Shown piece by piece: positions 17,668 to 27,893 of a stretch of DNA of 55,725 bases. The position numbers and the translations under genes were made by a program. Source of the DNA: Kordiimonadaceae bacterium (GTDB taxonomy: Bacteria > Pseudomonadota > Alphaproteobacteria > Sphingomonadales > Emcibacteraceae); NCBI GenBank assembly GCA_018675425.1, contig JABGYD010000044.1, positions 1-55,725 of the forward strand, written 5' to 3'. Positions within the stretch are counted from its first letter, which is position 1. Each line of letters begins with the position of its first letter. Under the pieces are notes generated by a model. It saw only the letters and a list, made by a program, of their open reading frames with translations, did no database searches and was not told the DNA's origin.

Positions 17668-19965
17668 TTACCACTTTACGATTTTTTTCCATATCAGATA
17701 CCATTTCGTCCGCATATTCAGAATCATAGCAGTAGCCAGGTCAAGTTGATCACAGTAAGCTTTGAGAACTTCTGCAAGCTTTACCATTTGTTCCTCGGTT
17801 TCATCCCATTTGTATTCTTCGATCCCCTCACGAACACCGGGAAGGGTTTTAACACCGTAACCAGTATAATATCCAGGTGCATAAATATGATGACGATACC
17901 AAGGACGACGAGGAAGGCCCTCAGGCCGAGTTAATTTAGCTTCAATCTGATACATTAGCTTATCAAGTTTATTAATATCATCCTTGCTCATATTATAGCC
18001 TAAAGCTGCCATCGCCTTATACGCATCATCAAAGGCTTTACCTGAAGCAAGAAGACGATCCACAGAATTTTTCATAGGAGATAAATTTATATAAGGTACT
18101 TCTTCTCTAAGTTCAGGCGTAACATATACTTCACGTATATTTGCTGCTGCTTTATAATGGCCGTCATTTATTAACATATTGTGACGTTCAACATCTTTAC
18201 GAGTTTTTTCCATTGCAGATACCATTTCATCCGCATATTCAGACACAGTGCGAGCCATATTTCCAAACTGAAATGGCAAGACATCGGCATTAGCAAGCCG
18301 TGTAGCAACCCGTCCAGTCACAGAACCCAGTGCTTTAGTATAATGCAGGCCCGGATCCCTAAACTTAGTATAATAATGATAACTATCATAATTAGTATGA
18401 TAAGAACCACCACCATATTCACCGCCATAACCAATATTCATAGATGTAATTCCAAGATGCTGGAAGAAACCTGAATAATCAGAGCCGGAACCGAGAGCAC
18501 TCAGATAATAATGACTTGATTTTTCAGCACGACTACGTGTGAGTGAATTACTAGACATTAAATTACGTGATCTAACCCTCTCTGCAGCGGTCATTCCTTG
18601 TATAGGGTCTGTCACAGAGTGAGCTATCTCATCAAAAAAAGTTTCAAGGGTATGTGATCCACCAGCACCAAGAAAACCAGCACCATTTCCGTCTGTATTA
18701 ATATAAGCGACTGCCTTTTCTCTGAGCTCTAAGGCATGTTCTTCTACCCACTCAACAGAACCAATTAACCCCTGTTCTTCTGAACCCCAGGCAGCAAATA
18801 CTATTGTACGTTTTGGTCTCCAGCCTGTTTCCTTCGCATATTCAGAAAGAATACGGGCCTCCTCCATTTCAACTACCAAACCAGAGATTGGATCAGCTGC
18901 TCCATGCACCCAGGCATCATGATGGTTGCCACGTATCACCCATTGATCAGGAAATTCAGAACCCTCCATCTTAGCAATTATATTATAGGTTGGCACTATG
19001 TCCCAGTTAAACTCAAGCTTCAAATGAAGCATAGCTGGACCGGGACCCATATGATAAGTTATTGGAAGTCCACCGCGCCACCGTGGCGGAGCAACGGGCC
19101 CCTCAAGTGCTTCTAGAATTGGCATCGCATCGCTATAAGATATAGGCAGGGTCGGTATACCAACAAAAATTTCTACATCTTCGAGCGCAATACGCTTAGC
19201 TCCCTCTGTGGCACCAACATAGGGCGTTAAAGGGTCTCCTGGGCGCGTTGGAAGATCCATAATAGAACCCCGCTGAACTCCAGTGGGATGTTTCCATGGC
19301 CCTTTAGGGTATATATCACCTTGGCCGTAACCATCATCTTCCGGGTCGGAATAAATTAGTGCACCAATGGCACCAAATTCCTCCGCCATTTTTGGTTTAA
19401 TACCTCGCCAAGAACCACCGTATTTTGCAAGAATTATTTTCCCTTTAACATCAACGCCTCTGCGAGCAAGGTCTTCATAATCTTCACGAAGTCCTTGATT
19501 TACAAATACTACTTCCGCTGTAACATCACCATCAGGCGAGAAAGAGTGATATGCTGGAAGCCGATCATCCTGATCAGATGTTGGGTCATCCTTGACCGCT
19601 TCCTCCTCAAGCGATGCAGTCCATTTAACTGGATGCACCATTTCAAGAAGACGAATTTTTGGTGTAGGCATAAGAATGTTGTATGTTTCTATTTTCGTGT
19701 CATAACCCCATTCTTTGAACTTATTTGCAATAAATTCAGCCACCTCTTTGTCAAAAGGCTGGCCCGTCGCATGGGGTTTGGATGTCATGTATTTCATCCA
19801 CTCATCCATGTTTTTTATATTAATGCGCTTATCAATTTCAGCCTCAAGGAGATATTGCTTATCACTATTTTCTTTTGTAAAGCCTCGAATACTCTCCGCG
19901 GCATTCGCTGTAACTGCTAACCCTAAAAGAAAAGAAGCCACTTTAAATAATTTTGATAGTTTCAT
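17668..19965 (-). CDS. Secreted M28 family metallopeptidase (glutamate carboxypeptidase II-like)
   Basis: Exported zinc exopeptidase, probably acting in the periplasm on peptides or acyl-amino acids. The 765-residue protein has a signal peptide (cleavage near ANA, 20-22), a PA-type inserted domain (about 145-270), then the M28 peptidase domain with metal ligands H348 in GNHHDAWV, D358, E396/E397 in WGSEEQGL, D425 in YINTDGNG and a His in GGSYHTNYDSY (about 530), and a transferrin-receptor-like dimerisation domain at the end. The last 20 or so residues are encoded by an out-of-frame copy of an upstream segment (see the repeat entries), so the C-terminus is unusual. Confidence 0.9.
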   Translation of the reverse strand: MKLSKLFKVASFLLGLAVTANAAESIRGFTKENSDKQYLLEAEIDKRINIKNMDEWMKYMTSKPHATGQPFDKEVAEFIANKFKEWGYDTKIETYNILMPTPKIRLLEMVHPVKWTASLEEEAVKDDPTSDQDDRLPAYHSFSPDGDVTAEVVFVNQGLREDYEDLARRGVDVKGKIILAKYGGSWRGIKPKMAEEFGAIGALIYSDPEDDGYGQGDIYPKGPWKHPTGVQRGSIMDLPTRPGDPLTPYVGATEGAKRIALEDVEIFVGIPTLPISYSDAMPILEALEGPVAPPRWRGGLPITYHMGPGPAMLHLKLEFNWDIVPTYNIIAKMEGSEFPDQWVIRGNHHDAWVHGAADPISGLVVEMEEARILSEYAKETGWRPKRTIVFAAWGSEEQGLIGSVEWVEEHALELREKAVAYINTDGNGAGFLGAGGSHTLETFFDEIAHSVTDPIQGMTAAERVRSRNLMSSNSLTRSRAEKSSHYYLSALGSGSDYSGFFQHLGITSMNIGYGGEYGGGSYHTNYDSYHYYTKFRDPGLHYTKALGSVTGRVATRLANADVLPFQFGNMARTVSEYADEMVSAMEKTRKDVERHNMLINDGHYKAAANIREVYVTPELREEVPYINLSPMKNSVDRLLASGKAFDDAYKAMAALGYNMSKDDINKLDKLMYQIEAKLTRPEGLPRRPWYRHHIYAPGYYTGYGVKTLPGVREGIEEYKWDETEEQMVKLAEVLKAYCDQLDLATAMILNMRTKWYLIWKKIVKW
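17674..17722. repeat. Copy A of a 49-base direct repeat inside the M28 peptidase gene
   Basis: Matches 18195-18243 at 45 of 49 positions in the same orientation. Copy A lies at the 3' end of the M28 gene and is read there in a different frame from copy B, giving the odd C-terminus MRTKWYLIWKKIVKW. Confidence 0.85.
18195..18243. repeat. Copy B of the 49-base direct repeat in the M28 peptidase gene
   Basis: Internal copy encoding SEYADEMVSAMEKTRKD in the normal frame of the gene; 45 of 49 bases match copy A at 17674-17722. Confidence 0.85.
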
Positions 19966-20054
19966 TAGTATCCCCCATTATATTTAATTATTTTAAAGTC
20001 TAATCTTTAATAAAAATCCTATGAGAATTAAGTTGAGATTGCAAGTAGCCCTTA

Positions 20055-20095
20055 AATAAAAAAAGGCCCAGTATAATACCGAGCCTTTTCTTATT
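20055..20095 (-). terminator. Terminator after degP
   Basis: On the minus strand AAAAGGC...GCCTTTT with an inner GTAT/ATAC stem and a T-rich tail, about 20 bases beyond the degP stop codon. It separates degP from the M28 peptidase gene downstream. Confidence 0.75.
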
Positions 20096-20113
20096 TATAT
20101 GATGTTTAGTTGA

Positions 20114-21592
20114 CTATTCATCTTCATCCAATTCAACAGGCACATGTGCAAACTGACCACTTCTGAATATGGACAAAAGAACTACTGAACGATCAGCTTC
20201 ACGTTGGGCTTCAATGCGTACTTTGACATCGTCGACTGTCATGACTTTTTGTTGTGTGACTTCCACAATGACGTCGCCACGTCGGAGAGCACGAAGGCCC
20301 TCTCTACCACTATCATAATCAACCTTAGTGATTAGAACACCTTCCATTCCTGCTTCAATCTTAAGTTCTTTGCGCGCCTCGTCGTCAAGCTTTGTAAGAG
20401 TTAGACCGAGAACAACCTCCAACTCTTCGACTACTGCCTCTTCTTCTGCATCATCAGTTAACGCACCCTCATCTAGCTCATCAATCGTTATATGAAGAGT
20501 GACACGCTTACCTTTTCTAAGCACCACCATATCAACTGTGCTTGCTATTTTAGTATTAGCAACCTTAGTTGTTAAGTCACGGACTTCTATGATTTTAGTG
20601 CCATCAAACTCAATGATAATATCCCCAAATTCAACACCAGCTTTACTAGATGGGCTATTTTCTTCAACGGTATTAACGAGTGCACCTTCAGCATCATCCA
20701 TACCAAGGCTTTCAGCAATTTCATCCGATACAGGCGTAATACGTACTCCGATACGGCCACGCTTGGTGCGACCAAATTCCCGCAGTTGCTCGATAACTAT
20801 CTCTGCTTGTGTCGACGGAACAGCAAAGCCAATACCAACATTACCGCCGGATTGAGAATAAATAGCAGTATTGATACCTATAACCTCACCATTCATATTA
20901 AACATTGGCCCACCACTATTACCTCGATTGATGGAAGCATCTGTTTGAATATATTGGTCATATGGACCTGATTGAATATTACGGTTGCGAGCAGAAATAA
21001 TACCAGCTGTTACCGTGCCACCTAGGCCAAAAGGATTACCAATGGCTAAAACCCAATCGCCAACGCGAGACTTACTATCATCACCAAAAGATACGAAAGG
21101 AAGGTCTTCGTCTGTTTCTACCTTCAATACAGCAAGGTCCACCTTGTCATCCTTACCTATCAACTCAGCTTTAAGTTCAGTACCATCCTGAAGACGGATA
21201 GATATTTCATCCGCATCATCAATAACATGATTATTCGTAATTATAATTCCGCTAGCATCAATAATAAAACCGGAACCTAGGGAACGTCTCTGTTGCACTC
21301 GTGGACGTTCATTACCCTCGTTACTTTGGCTATCTCCCTCTTGATCAGGGTTCTGAAATCTTTTAAAAAATTCTTCGAAAGGCCCTCCCGGTGGAAAACT
21401 ATTTCTGCTGTTCCCCCTGTTGCGGTCAACATGAATATTTTGTGTTGTATAAACATTAACAACTGCAGGAAGAAGTTTTTCTGAAAGATCAGCAAAACTT
21501 TTTGGCGTGCCTTGTGCACTTGATAATGCGGGAGAGACAGCGATATAGAATAATACAAACACTGCGCTCGTAAAACGTTTTCTAAAATTCAT
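20114..21592 (-). CDS. degP: DegP/HtrA-type periplasmic serine protease (Do family)
   Basis: Periplasmic protease and chaperone for misfolded envelope proteins. The 492-residue product has a signal peptide (to about SSA, 24-26), a trypsin-like domain with catalytic H122 (TNNHVID), D152 (VDLAVLKV) and S226 (GNSGGPMF), and two PDZ domains (about 275-375 and 400-480). A Q/N-rich loop follows PGGPFEEFF. It is third in hflK-hflC-degP, a common alphaproteobacterial arrangement. The 116-base gap before it may carry its own promoter. Confidence 0.95.
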   Translation of the reverse strand: MNFRKRFTSAVFVLFYIAVSPALSSAQGTPKSFADLSEKLLPAVVNVYTTQNIHVDRNRGNSRNSFPPGGPFEEFFKRFQNPDQEGDSQSNEGNERPRVQQRRSLGSGFIIDASGIIITNNHVIDDADEISIRLQDGTELKAELIGKDDKVDLAVLKVETDEDLPFVSFGDDSKSRVGDWVLAIGNPFGLGGTVTAGIISARNRNIQSGPYDQYIQTDASINRGNSGGPMFNMNGEVIGINTAIYSQSGGNVGIGFAVPSTQAEIVIEQLREFGRTKRGRIGVRITPVSDEIAESLGMDDAEGALVNTVEENSPSSKAGVEFGDIIIEFDGTKIIEVRDLTTKVANTKIASTVDMVVLRKGKRVTLHITIDELDEGALTDDAEEEAVVEELEVVLGLTLTKLDDEARKELKIEAGMEGVLITKVDYDSGREGLRALRRGDVIVEVTQQKVMTVDDVKVRIEAQREADRSVVLLSIFRSGQFAHVPVELDEDE

Positions 21593-21708
21593 TATTTTTA
21601 TTCCTGATAGTATTATTTTTAATTAATTTTACTTACGGGTTTATACTATAACCAATTATGACTAAATTACGGCCATGTTACAAAATAAAATCTTTCCCTT
21701 CTGGCTAG

Positions 21709-22578
21709 TTATTTGCCTTCCATACTTGAAAAGTATTTAAAAAATTCACTGTCTGGAGAAAGCACCATCGACGTATCATTATTCTTCATTGAATTTTTGT
21801 AAACTTCCATTGACCGGTAAAAAGCGTAAAATTCAGCATCCTTATCGTAAGCATCTGAATAAATTTTTGCCGCTACGGCATCTCCTTCACCCCGAAGTGT
21901 TTCTGAATCGCGCGTTGCTTCGGCCATAATCACTGTACGATCACGTTCCGCTTTAGATGTAATACGGAGTGCCTCTTCTTCACCACGCGCACGGATTTCA
22001 CGAGCAACTTGATTACGGTCAGCTATCATACTTTGGAAAATCGGAGCACTGTTTTCTTCTGGTAGATCTGTCCGTTTGATGCGCACGTCTACAATTTCAA
22101 TACCAAGTTCAGAAGCTTCCTGCAAAACAGCGTCTCGGATACTTTGGCGAAGTTCACCGCGCTCACCACTTAAGGCTTTTTGTAATTCTTGAACGCCAAA
22201 AACCTTACGTAAGTTTGAATTAGTGATAATAGAAAGTCTATTCTCAGCACCACGTTCGTTGCGAACCGCCTTGTACACTTTAAGTGGGTCTTCAATACGA
22301 AATTCCGTAAAGGCATCAACAATCATACGTTTTTGATCTGACGTAATCACAATAATTTCAGGCATGTCTAAGATACGTATACGACGATCAAAGTAAATTA
22401 CATCTTGAATAAGTGGAATTTTAAAATGAAGTCCAGCCTCCCGAACAGTTTTTTTCCATTCCCCAAATTCAAGCACAAGCGCCTGATTAGTTTCTTTTAC
22501 CTGAAAGGTTGCAGAACCAAATAACATTAGTCCGCCGCCAAAAACTACAAGTGCAATAATAAATTTTAAATTTTTCAT
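21709..22578 (-). CDS. hflC: HflC, SPFH-domain regulator of FtsH
   Basis: Forms with HflK a large inner-membrane cage that encloses FtsH and controls its access to substrates. The 289-residue protein has one N-terminal membrane segment (about 5-25), a periplasmic SPFH/band-7 domain (VKETNQALVLEFGE, GLHFKIPLIQDVIYFDRRI) and a helical C-terminal part with RAIADRN-like REIRARGEEEALRITSKAERDRTV. It starts 15 bases after hflK. Confidence 0.96.
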   Translation of the reverse strand: MKNLKFIIALVVFGGGLMLFGSATFQVKETNQALVLEFGEWKKTVREAGLHFKIPLIQDVIYFDRRIRILDMPEIIVITSDQKRMIVDAFTEFRIEDPLKVYKAVRNERGAENRLSIITNSNLRKVFGVQELQKALSGERGELRQSIRDAVLQEASELGIEIVDVRIKRTDLPEENSAPIFQSMIADRNQVAREIRARGEEEALRITSKAERDRTVIMAEATRDSETLRGEGDAVAAKIYSDAYDKDAEFYAFYRSMEVYKNSMKNNDTSMVLSPDSEFFKYFSSMEGK

Positions 22579-22593
22579 AATAATATCCTACTG

Positions 22594-23643
22594 CTAATTA
22601 CTAGCTTTTTTATTAAGTTCGGCAAGTGGAAGGTAAGGAACAACTCCACCCCCTTTACTGTCAATAACAATTTTATCAGTACCAGAAAGAACCTGTTGCA
22701 TGGTATCTAAATAAATACGCCTGCGGGTTACATCCTTTGCATTAACGTATTCACCAAGTATAGCTGTAAACCGCGAAGCTTCACCAGTTGCTTCGGCAAT
22801 TACCTTTTGCCTATATCCTTCAGCTTCTTGCAACATTCGTGCCGCTTGACCACGTGCCTGAGGCACTATTTTATTTTGCTCAAGTTTTGCTAAACTAATA
22901 CTGCGCTCTCTATCAGCTTCCGCCTTTTGGACATCGTTAAAAGCATCAGAAATTTCAGCTGGTGGCTTAACATTTTCCATTTTCACCTGAGTAATTTCAA
23001 TACCAGCTTCGTACCGACGCAAGATATCCTGAGTTATTTGCATAACCTCAAGCTCAATACCATCCTTGTTATTAGTCATAACATTTTGCACATTAGTTTT
23101 TGCAACGACTTCCCGCATTGCACTTTCAGCAATTGACTTTATCGTTTCTGCGCGATCACGAAGATTAAACTGGTAACGTGCGGGATCACTTATCCGCCAC
23201 ATTATCGAAAATGGCGCATCAACAATATTTTCATCGCCCGTGAGCATTTGACGCTCTTTTTGAGCAATCAAAGTGTTTCCAAAACCAATCTGAATGACAT
23301 TTATCGCTGTAACTTTAGTAAGTTGCTTACTTTCAAATGGAGCAATTAGAAAATGTATACCCGGATCTGTAGTTTCTACCCATTTACCAAAACGAAGTAC
23401 AATGGCCTGCTCATCCGTATCAACAATATAAACACAGAGGTAAAGCCATATGGCAATAAGACCAAGAAAAATAAAACTGTAACTCTTTCCACCGCCTACA
23501 CTACCGCCGCCAAAGACACTACGAAACTTATCCTGACCTTTTTTGATCAGTTCATCAATATCAGGCGGTTGTCCCCCGCCACCTTGATTAGAACCTTGTC
23601 CCCAGGGTCCGCGGTTATCGCCACCATTATTTTGCCACGACAT
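22594..23643 (-). CDS. hflK: HflK, SPFH-domain regulator of FtsH
   Basis: Partner of HflC in the FtsH-modulating complex. The 349-residue protein opens with a Gly/Asn-rich cytoplasmic tail (MSWQNNGGDNRGPWGQG), then a membrane segment (about 52-72), then the SPFH domain with VDTDEQAIVLRFGKW and DPGIHFLIAPFE, and the assembly helix PQARGQAARMLQEAEGYRQ. A good ribosome site AGAGGAG precedes the start. Confidence 0.96.
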   Translation of the reverse strand: MSWQNNGGDNRGPWGQGSNQGGGGQPPDIDELIKKGQDKFRSVFGGGSVGGGKSYSFIFLGLIAIWLYLCVYIVDTDEQAIVLRFGKWVETTDPGIHFLIAPFESKQLTKVTAINVIQIGFGNTLIAQKERQMLTGDENIVDAPFSIMWRISDPARYQFNLRDRAETIKSIAESAMREVVAKTNVQNVMTNNKDGIELEVMQITQDILRRYEAGIEITQVKMENVKPPAEISDAFNDVQKAEADRERSISLAKLEQNKIVPQARGQAARMLQEAEGYRQKVIAEATGEASRFTAILGEYVNAKDVTRRRIYLDTMQQVLSGTDKIVIDSKGGGVVPYLPLAELNKKASN

Positions 23644-23719
23644 TTAGTGCTCCTCTTAAGTAATTTGAGAAAATATATCTAAAAGCTACATAATTCCCTT
23701 TAAAAAAAAATACATCTAT

Positions 23720-23748
23720 CTTATACGCTATGAAGTGTCCAACTTCAA
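23720..23748 (-). promoter_or_regulatory. Likely sigma70 promoter of the hflK-hflC-degP operon
   Basis: On the minus strand TTGAAG (23748-23743), a 17-base spacer and TATAAG (23725-23720) lie about 80 bases upstream of hflK, in the 144-base gap between the divergent hflK and mrp genes. Spacing and boxes fit sigma70; no experiment supports it. Confidence 0.5.
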
Positions 23749-23787
23749 CGTCGGAACAACTTTAATTATACTATAGGTAATAACGAA

Positions 23788-24894
23788 ATGTCAGACGTCA
23801 AGCGCGAAACAGTCATTGAAGCTCTAAAAACAATTATTCACCCAACTGCTGGGAAGAATATAATCGACCTTGGAATAGTTCAAGGGTTAGTTATCAAGGA
23901 TGGCGCAATTGGATTTACATTAAGTATTGAACCAAATGAAGCTGAAGCAATGGAAGATGTTCGACAAAGCTGCAACCGCCTTCTTATGCAAATATACGGT
24001 GTTGATAAAATAACCTCCGTCCTCACTGCAGAGCGCAATGGCAACAGCGAACCTCCTAAAAAGGGGTTCGGTGAAAAACGCGCTTTTGGTGGGCATGGGA
24101 CCCCTCCTCCTCCAAAAGGGCCTGACGGAATTCCAGGTGTTAAGCACGTAATTGCCGTGGCTAGTGGAAAGGGTGGCGTCGGAAAATCAACTACTTCAAT
24201 TAATCTAGCTCTCGCGTTTAGTATGCTAGGCCTCAAAGCGGGAATTTTTGATCTTGATATTTACGGACCAAGTGTGCCGCGACTGATGGGGCTTACTAAT
24301 GAAAAACCCAAAAGCCTGAGTGACGGAAAAATCACACCACTCAAAAATCATGATATTATTAGCATGTCTATTGGTTATCTTATGGAGAAAGATGAAGCTA
24401 CCATATGGCGAGGGCCCATGGTCATGGGTGCTATCCAGCAAATGTTACGTGATGTGAAGTGGGAGCTTTTCGGGCCAGTTGATATCTTGATCTTAGATCT
24501 ACCGCCCGGTACTGGTGATGCACAGCTTACAATGGTCCAAAATATTAAATTAGATGGGGCCGTAATTGTTTCAACCCCACAAGACTTAGCACTTATTGAC
24601 GCCCGCAAAGCTATTACTATGTTTGATAAAACGAAGACAAATATTTATGGTATTATTGAAAATATGAGCTACTTTATTTGCCCTCATTGTGGTGAGCGTT
24701 CAGATATTTTTAGTCACGGCGGAGCCTGCGCAACTGCAAAAGAAAAAAACATGGATTTCCTCGGTTCAATCCCACTTGACATGGATATCAGGAAAAGCTC
24801 TGATGGCGGCAATCCGATCGTTATCAGTCAACCCGAAAGCCCACATACAAAAGTCTACATCGAAATCGCGGATAAAATTATGCAAAAATTATAG
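23788..24894 (+). CDS. mrp: Mrp/ApbC, P-loop iron-sulfur cluster carrier
   Basis: Cytoplasmic ATPase that binds and delivers Fe-S clusters to apoproteins. The 368-residue protein has an N-terminal DUF59/MIP18-like domain (about 1-90), a linker with a PPPPKG stretch, the deviant Walker A GKGGVGKS at 127-134, DLDIYGPSVPRLMG, and the cluster-binding pair C298-x-x-C301 in FICPHCGE. It is divergent from hflK. The stop codon overlaps the 3' end of the converging beta-lactamase gene by 6 bases. Confidence 0.95.
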   Translation: MSDVKRETVIEALKTIIHPTAGKNIIDLGIVQGLVIKDGAIGFTLSIEPNEAEAMEDVRQSCNRLLMQIYGVDKITSVLTAERNGNSEPPKKGFGEKRAFGGHGTPPPPKGPDGIPGVKHVIAVASGKGGVGKSTTSINLALAFSMLGLKAGIFDLDIYGPSVPRLMGLTNEKPKSLSDGKITPLKNHDIISMSIGYLMEKDEATIWRGPMVMGAIQQMLRDVKWELFGPVDILILDLPPGTGDAQLTMVQNIKLDGAVIVSTPQDLALIDARKAITMFDKTKTNIYGIIENMSYFICPHCGERSDIFSHGGACATAKEKNMDFLGSIPLDMDIRKSSDGGNPIVISQPESPHTKVYIEIADKIMQKL

Positions 24895-25680
24895 TAGCCC
24901 AAGTACTTTAAGACTAGCAACGCCCAATTCTGTTCGGAGCCGCGCATCATTTATATTATTCATATCAATATTCAGGGCAAAGGCGTATATTTTTTCATCG
25001 CGTTCAATCCAACCTACCCACCAACCAATACCGGGGTCTGTTGCAGTTTGCCATCCAGTTTTCACATATAATGTATAATCTTCAGTTTTTTGAATTTCTA
25101 AAATTTCTGCAATCGCTTCCTGATGCGAAACCTTAAAGTCAAGTTTTTTCTTCGCAAGCATGGAAATAAATAAGACTTGTTCCATAGCACTTATTTGAAG
25201 TGGTCCATCAAGCCAAAACCTATCAATAAGTAGTCCTAAATCCATATTTCCGTAATTAAGTTTAGTTATATTTTTTTGCATTCTAAATAGATTAATTCGA
25301 CGAGCAAGCTCCTGATATATGGGAACATTTGATATTTTAATTGCATCACGAAGCGACATATTATGCTCCCATGATTTAATAGGCTGATCTTCACCTCCGT
25401 ATGGTAATACCTCATCCACATTCTTTACCGCTCCAACTGATAATCCTATCAAGCTATTACCTATTTTAAAAGTTGAACCCGGTATATACCTAGTCTTTGA
25501 GCGAGCTTCATTAAAACCAACAAACAGGTCATTACTGATGTCATAAAGAACAAAAGTTCCCTTGACCTTTTTTTCATCAAATATTATTTTTATATCACTA
25601 TTGTTAGTCCACTCTGCAGATAATGCCTGAATTGAAAACAAACCAGTCATAAAAGTAATCAAGAGGTATTTATAAATCAT
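24889..25680 (-). CDS. Class D (OXA-type) beta-lactamase
   Basis: Serine beta-lactamase, probably exported by the N-terminal signal peptide (to about LSA, 20-22). The 263-residue product carries the class D motifs: S69-T-F-K72, S117-N-V in [16 protein letters not shown]143-G-N, W in [12 protein letters not shown], and K207-T-G followed by [12 protein letters not shown]. All catalytic residues are present, so it may be active, though substrates cannot be told. The start overlaps the scpA stop (ATGA), so the two are translationally coupled. Base composition matches the surroundings, which argues against recent arrival on a resistance element. Confidence 0.9.
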   Translation of the reverse strand: MIYKYLLITFMTGLFSIQALSAEWTNNSDIKIIFDEKKVKGTFVLYDISNDLFVGFNEARSKTRYIPGSTFKIGNSLIGLSVGAVKNVDEVLPYGGEDQPIKSWEHNMSLRDAIKISNVPIYQELARRINLFRMQKNITKLNYGNMDLGLLIDRFWLDGPLQISAMEQVLFISMLAKKKLDFKVSHQEAIAEILEIQKTEDYTLYVKTGWQTATDPGIGWWVGWIERDEKIYAFALNIDMNNINDARLRTELGVASLKVLGLL

Positions 25681-27812
25681 AATTTCTCTTCAAGAACGTC
25701 TATAACTTTTGAAGCAGCATCGGGAATATTTGTTCCGGGACCAAATATTGCTGAGACGCCAGCTTTATAGAGTTCATCATAATCATGGGTTGGAATAACC
25801 CCACCCGCAACTACTAGAATATCATCTGCCCCTTCAACCCTCAGTGCGTTGATCAGACTAGGAATGAGGGTCTTATGTCCTGCAGCCTGAGAGGATACCC
25901 CAATAATATGAACATCATTTTCGATGGCTTCGCGCGCCGTTTCAGCGGGCGTCTGAAAAAGTGGCCCCACATCAACATCAAACCCAATATCAGCAAAAGC
26001 TGTAGCTATAATTTTTGCTCCTCGATCATGACCATCCTGCCCCATTTTAGCGACTAGTATGCGTGGACGGCGTCCTACTTTTTCAGCAAACGCTTCAATT
26101 TTATTTTGAATATTCACGTAATCTTTATCCCCTTTATAAGCTGCACCATAAATACCAGAAATAGACTTAATTTCCGCGCGGTGACGACCAAATACTTCTT
26201 CCATGGCGTCTGAAATTTCCCCAAGTGTAGCACGAGCACGCGCTGCAACAATTGATTTTTCAAGTAGATTGTCACTTCCTGCGGCAGCATTAGTCAGCTC
26301 TTTAAGAGCCGCTTGGCATTTGTCATCGTCGCGTTCTTTTCTCAATACTTCTAGTTTCTTAATTTGTATTTTACGTACAGCTAAATTATCAATCCTTAAA
26401 ATATTTATTTCTTCTTCTTCAACCAGACGATGTTTATTGACGCCCACGACGGTTTCTTCACCCATGTCAATTCGCGCCTGTTTCATAGCTGCAGCTTTCT
26501 CAATATCAAGTTTGGGCAGGCCTTTGGAAACCGCTTTGGTCATGCCACCGACATCTTCAATTTCAGTAATAATTTTCCAAGCTTCTTGAACCAATTGATC
26601 AGTCAAGCTTTCAACATAAAAAGAGCCGCCAAGAGGATCCACTACATTGGTTAAATTAGCTTCTTCCTGAAGAATAATCTGAGTGTTTCTAGCAATACGG
26701 GCCGATGCATCAGTTGGCAGCGCCATCGCCTCATCGAAAGAATTTGTATGCAGGGACTGGGTCCCCCCAAATACTCCTGCCATACCTTCGATAGTTGTGC
26801 GGATTACATTATTATAAGGGTCCTTCTCAGTGAGTGATGCACCAGATGTTTGACAATGAGTTCTCATCATCATACTTTTTGGGTTCTTAGCACCAAAATT
26901 TTCCATAATTTGCGCCCAAATGGTCCTGGCAGCTCTTAGCTTTGCTACCTCCATAAAGAAATTCATTCCAATAGCAAAAAAGAAACTAAGCCGTGGGGCA
27001 AAATCATCAATATCAAGCCCCTTTGCCATAGCAGTTCGCACATATTCCATCCCATTAGCTAGGGTATAGGCAAGCTCCTGCAGTTGATTTGAGCCTGCCT
27101 CCTGCATATGATAACCAGAAATAGAAATACCGTTATATTTGGGCATTTTTTTCGAAGTGTATTCTATAATATCTCCAACGATGCGCATACTTGGTTCAGG
27201 TGGATAAATATAAGTGTTGCGTACCATAAATTCTTTCAGAATATCATTCTGAATTGTTCCACTAAGTTGATCATGTTTGACCCCCTGCTCCTCGGCAGCA
27301 ACGATATAAAAAGCAAGACATGGAATGACTGCGCCGTTCATTGTCATGGATACAGACATTTTATCAAGGGGTATACCATCGAACAGTATTTTCATGTCTT
27401 CAACACTGTCAATGGCAACGCCGGCTTTTCCAACGTCTCCCTCAACCCGCGCATGATCACTATCATAACCTCGGTGAGTTGCCAGATCAAAAGCAACAGA
27501 TAATCCCATTTGCCCTGCTTCAAGATTTTTACGATAAAATAAGTTACTTTCTTCGGCAGTAGAAAAACCAGCATACTGCCTGATCGTCCAAGGCCTAGCG
27601 GCATACATAGATCCTCTGATGCCCCGAGTATATGGGAAAAAACCTGGTAAATTATCTTTATGAGCAACGCCCACAAGGTCATCTGCCGTATAAAGCGGCT
27701 TAACTTTAATTCCTTCAGGGGTTTGCCAATTTAAATCATCCAAGGATTTGTTTTTTATCTCACCAGAAACCAGCATGCGCCAGTCATCTATAGTTTTTGA
27801 CTTCTTAACCAA
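25677..27812 (-). CDS. scpA: Methylmalonyl-CoA mutase, single-chain
   Basis: Adenosylcobalamin enzyme that interconverts methylmalonyl-CoA and succinyl-CoA, used for propionyl-CoA assimilation or the reverse. The 711-residue chain has the N-terminal TIM-barrel catalytic domain ([30 protein letters not shown]) and the C-terminal B12 domain with the D-x-H-x-x-G motif [10 protein letters not shown], His at about 595, plus SSQAAGH and VVAGGVIP. This is the homodimeric layout of E. coli Sbm/ScpA. It follows metH by 81 bases on the same strand and may be read from its own promoter there. Confidence 0.96.
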   Translation of the reverse strand: MVKKSKTIDDWRMLVSGEIKNKSLDDLNWQTPEGIKVKPLYTADDLVGVAHKDNLPGFFPYTRGIRGSMYAARPWTIRQYAGFSTAEESNLFYRKNLEAGQMGLSVAFDLATHRGYDSDHARVEGDVGKAGVAIDSVEDMKILFDGIPLDKMSVSMTMNGAVIPCLAFYIVAAEEQGVKHDQLSGTIQNDILKEFMVRNTYIYPPEPSMRIVGDIIEYTSKKMPKYNGISISGYHMQEAGSNQLQELAYTLANGMEYVRTAMAKGLDIDDFAPRLSFFFAIGMNFFMEVAKLRAARTIWAQIMENFGAKNPKSMMMRTHCQTSGASLTEKDPYNNVIRTTIEGMAGVFGGTQSLHTNSFDEAMALPTDASARIARNTQIILQEEANLTNVVDPLGGSFYVESLTDQLVQEAWKIITEIEDVGGMTKAVSKGLPKLDIEKAAAMKQARIDMGEETVVGVNKHRLVEEEEINILRIDNLAVRKIQIKKLEVLRKERDDDKCQAALKELTNAAAGSDNLLEKSIVAARARATLGEISDAMEEVFGRHRAEIKSISGIYGAAYKGDKDYVNIQNKIEAFAEKVGRRPRILVAKMGQDGHDRGAKIIATAFADIGFDVDVGPLFQTPAETAREAIENDVHIIGVSSQAAGHKTLIPSLINALRVEGADDILVVAGGVIPTHDYDELYKAGVSAIFGPGTNIPDAASKVIDVLEEKL

Positions 27813-27829
27813 AGAAAAATCCTCATGTA

Positions 27830-27858
27830 AAAATAATGTTACTGATCAGTATTATTTT
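27830..27858. repeat. Bulged inverted repeat between metH and scpA
   Basis: AAAATAAT-GTT-ACTGA followed directly by TCAGTATTATTTT: 13 pairs with a three-base bulge and no loop (centre TGATCA). The lack of a loop speaks for a protein-binding site or cruciform more than for a terminator. It lies 18 bases upstream of the scpA start. Confidence 0.5.
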
Positions 27859-27893
27859 ATAGAAAAAATAAGATATCGCAAGAACTTAGGTTA

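Noticed and set aside
19495-19920. Plus-strand open frame of 141 codons inside the M28 peptidase gene
   Set aside because: Cys/Phe/Ile-rich antisense shadow of a well-supported coding region.
24889-25680. Acquired resistance cassette
   Set aside because: No integron, inverted repeats, transposase or composition change flank the beta-lactamase, and it is coupled to scpA; it looks resident.
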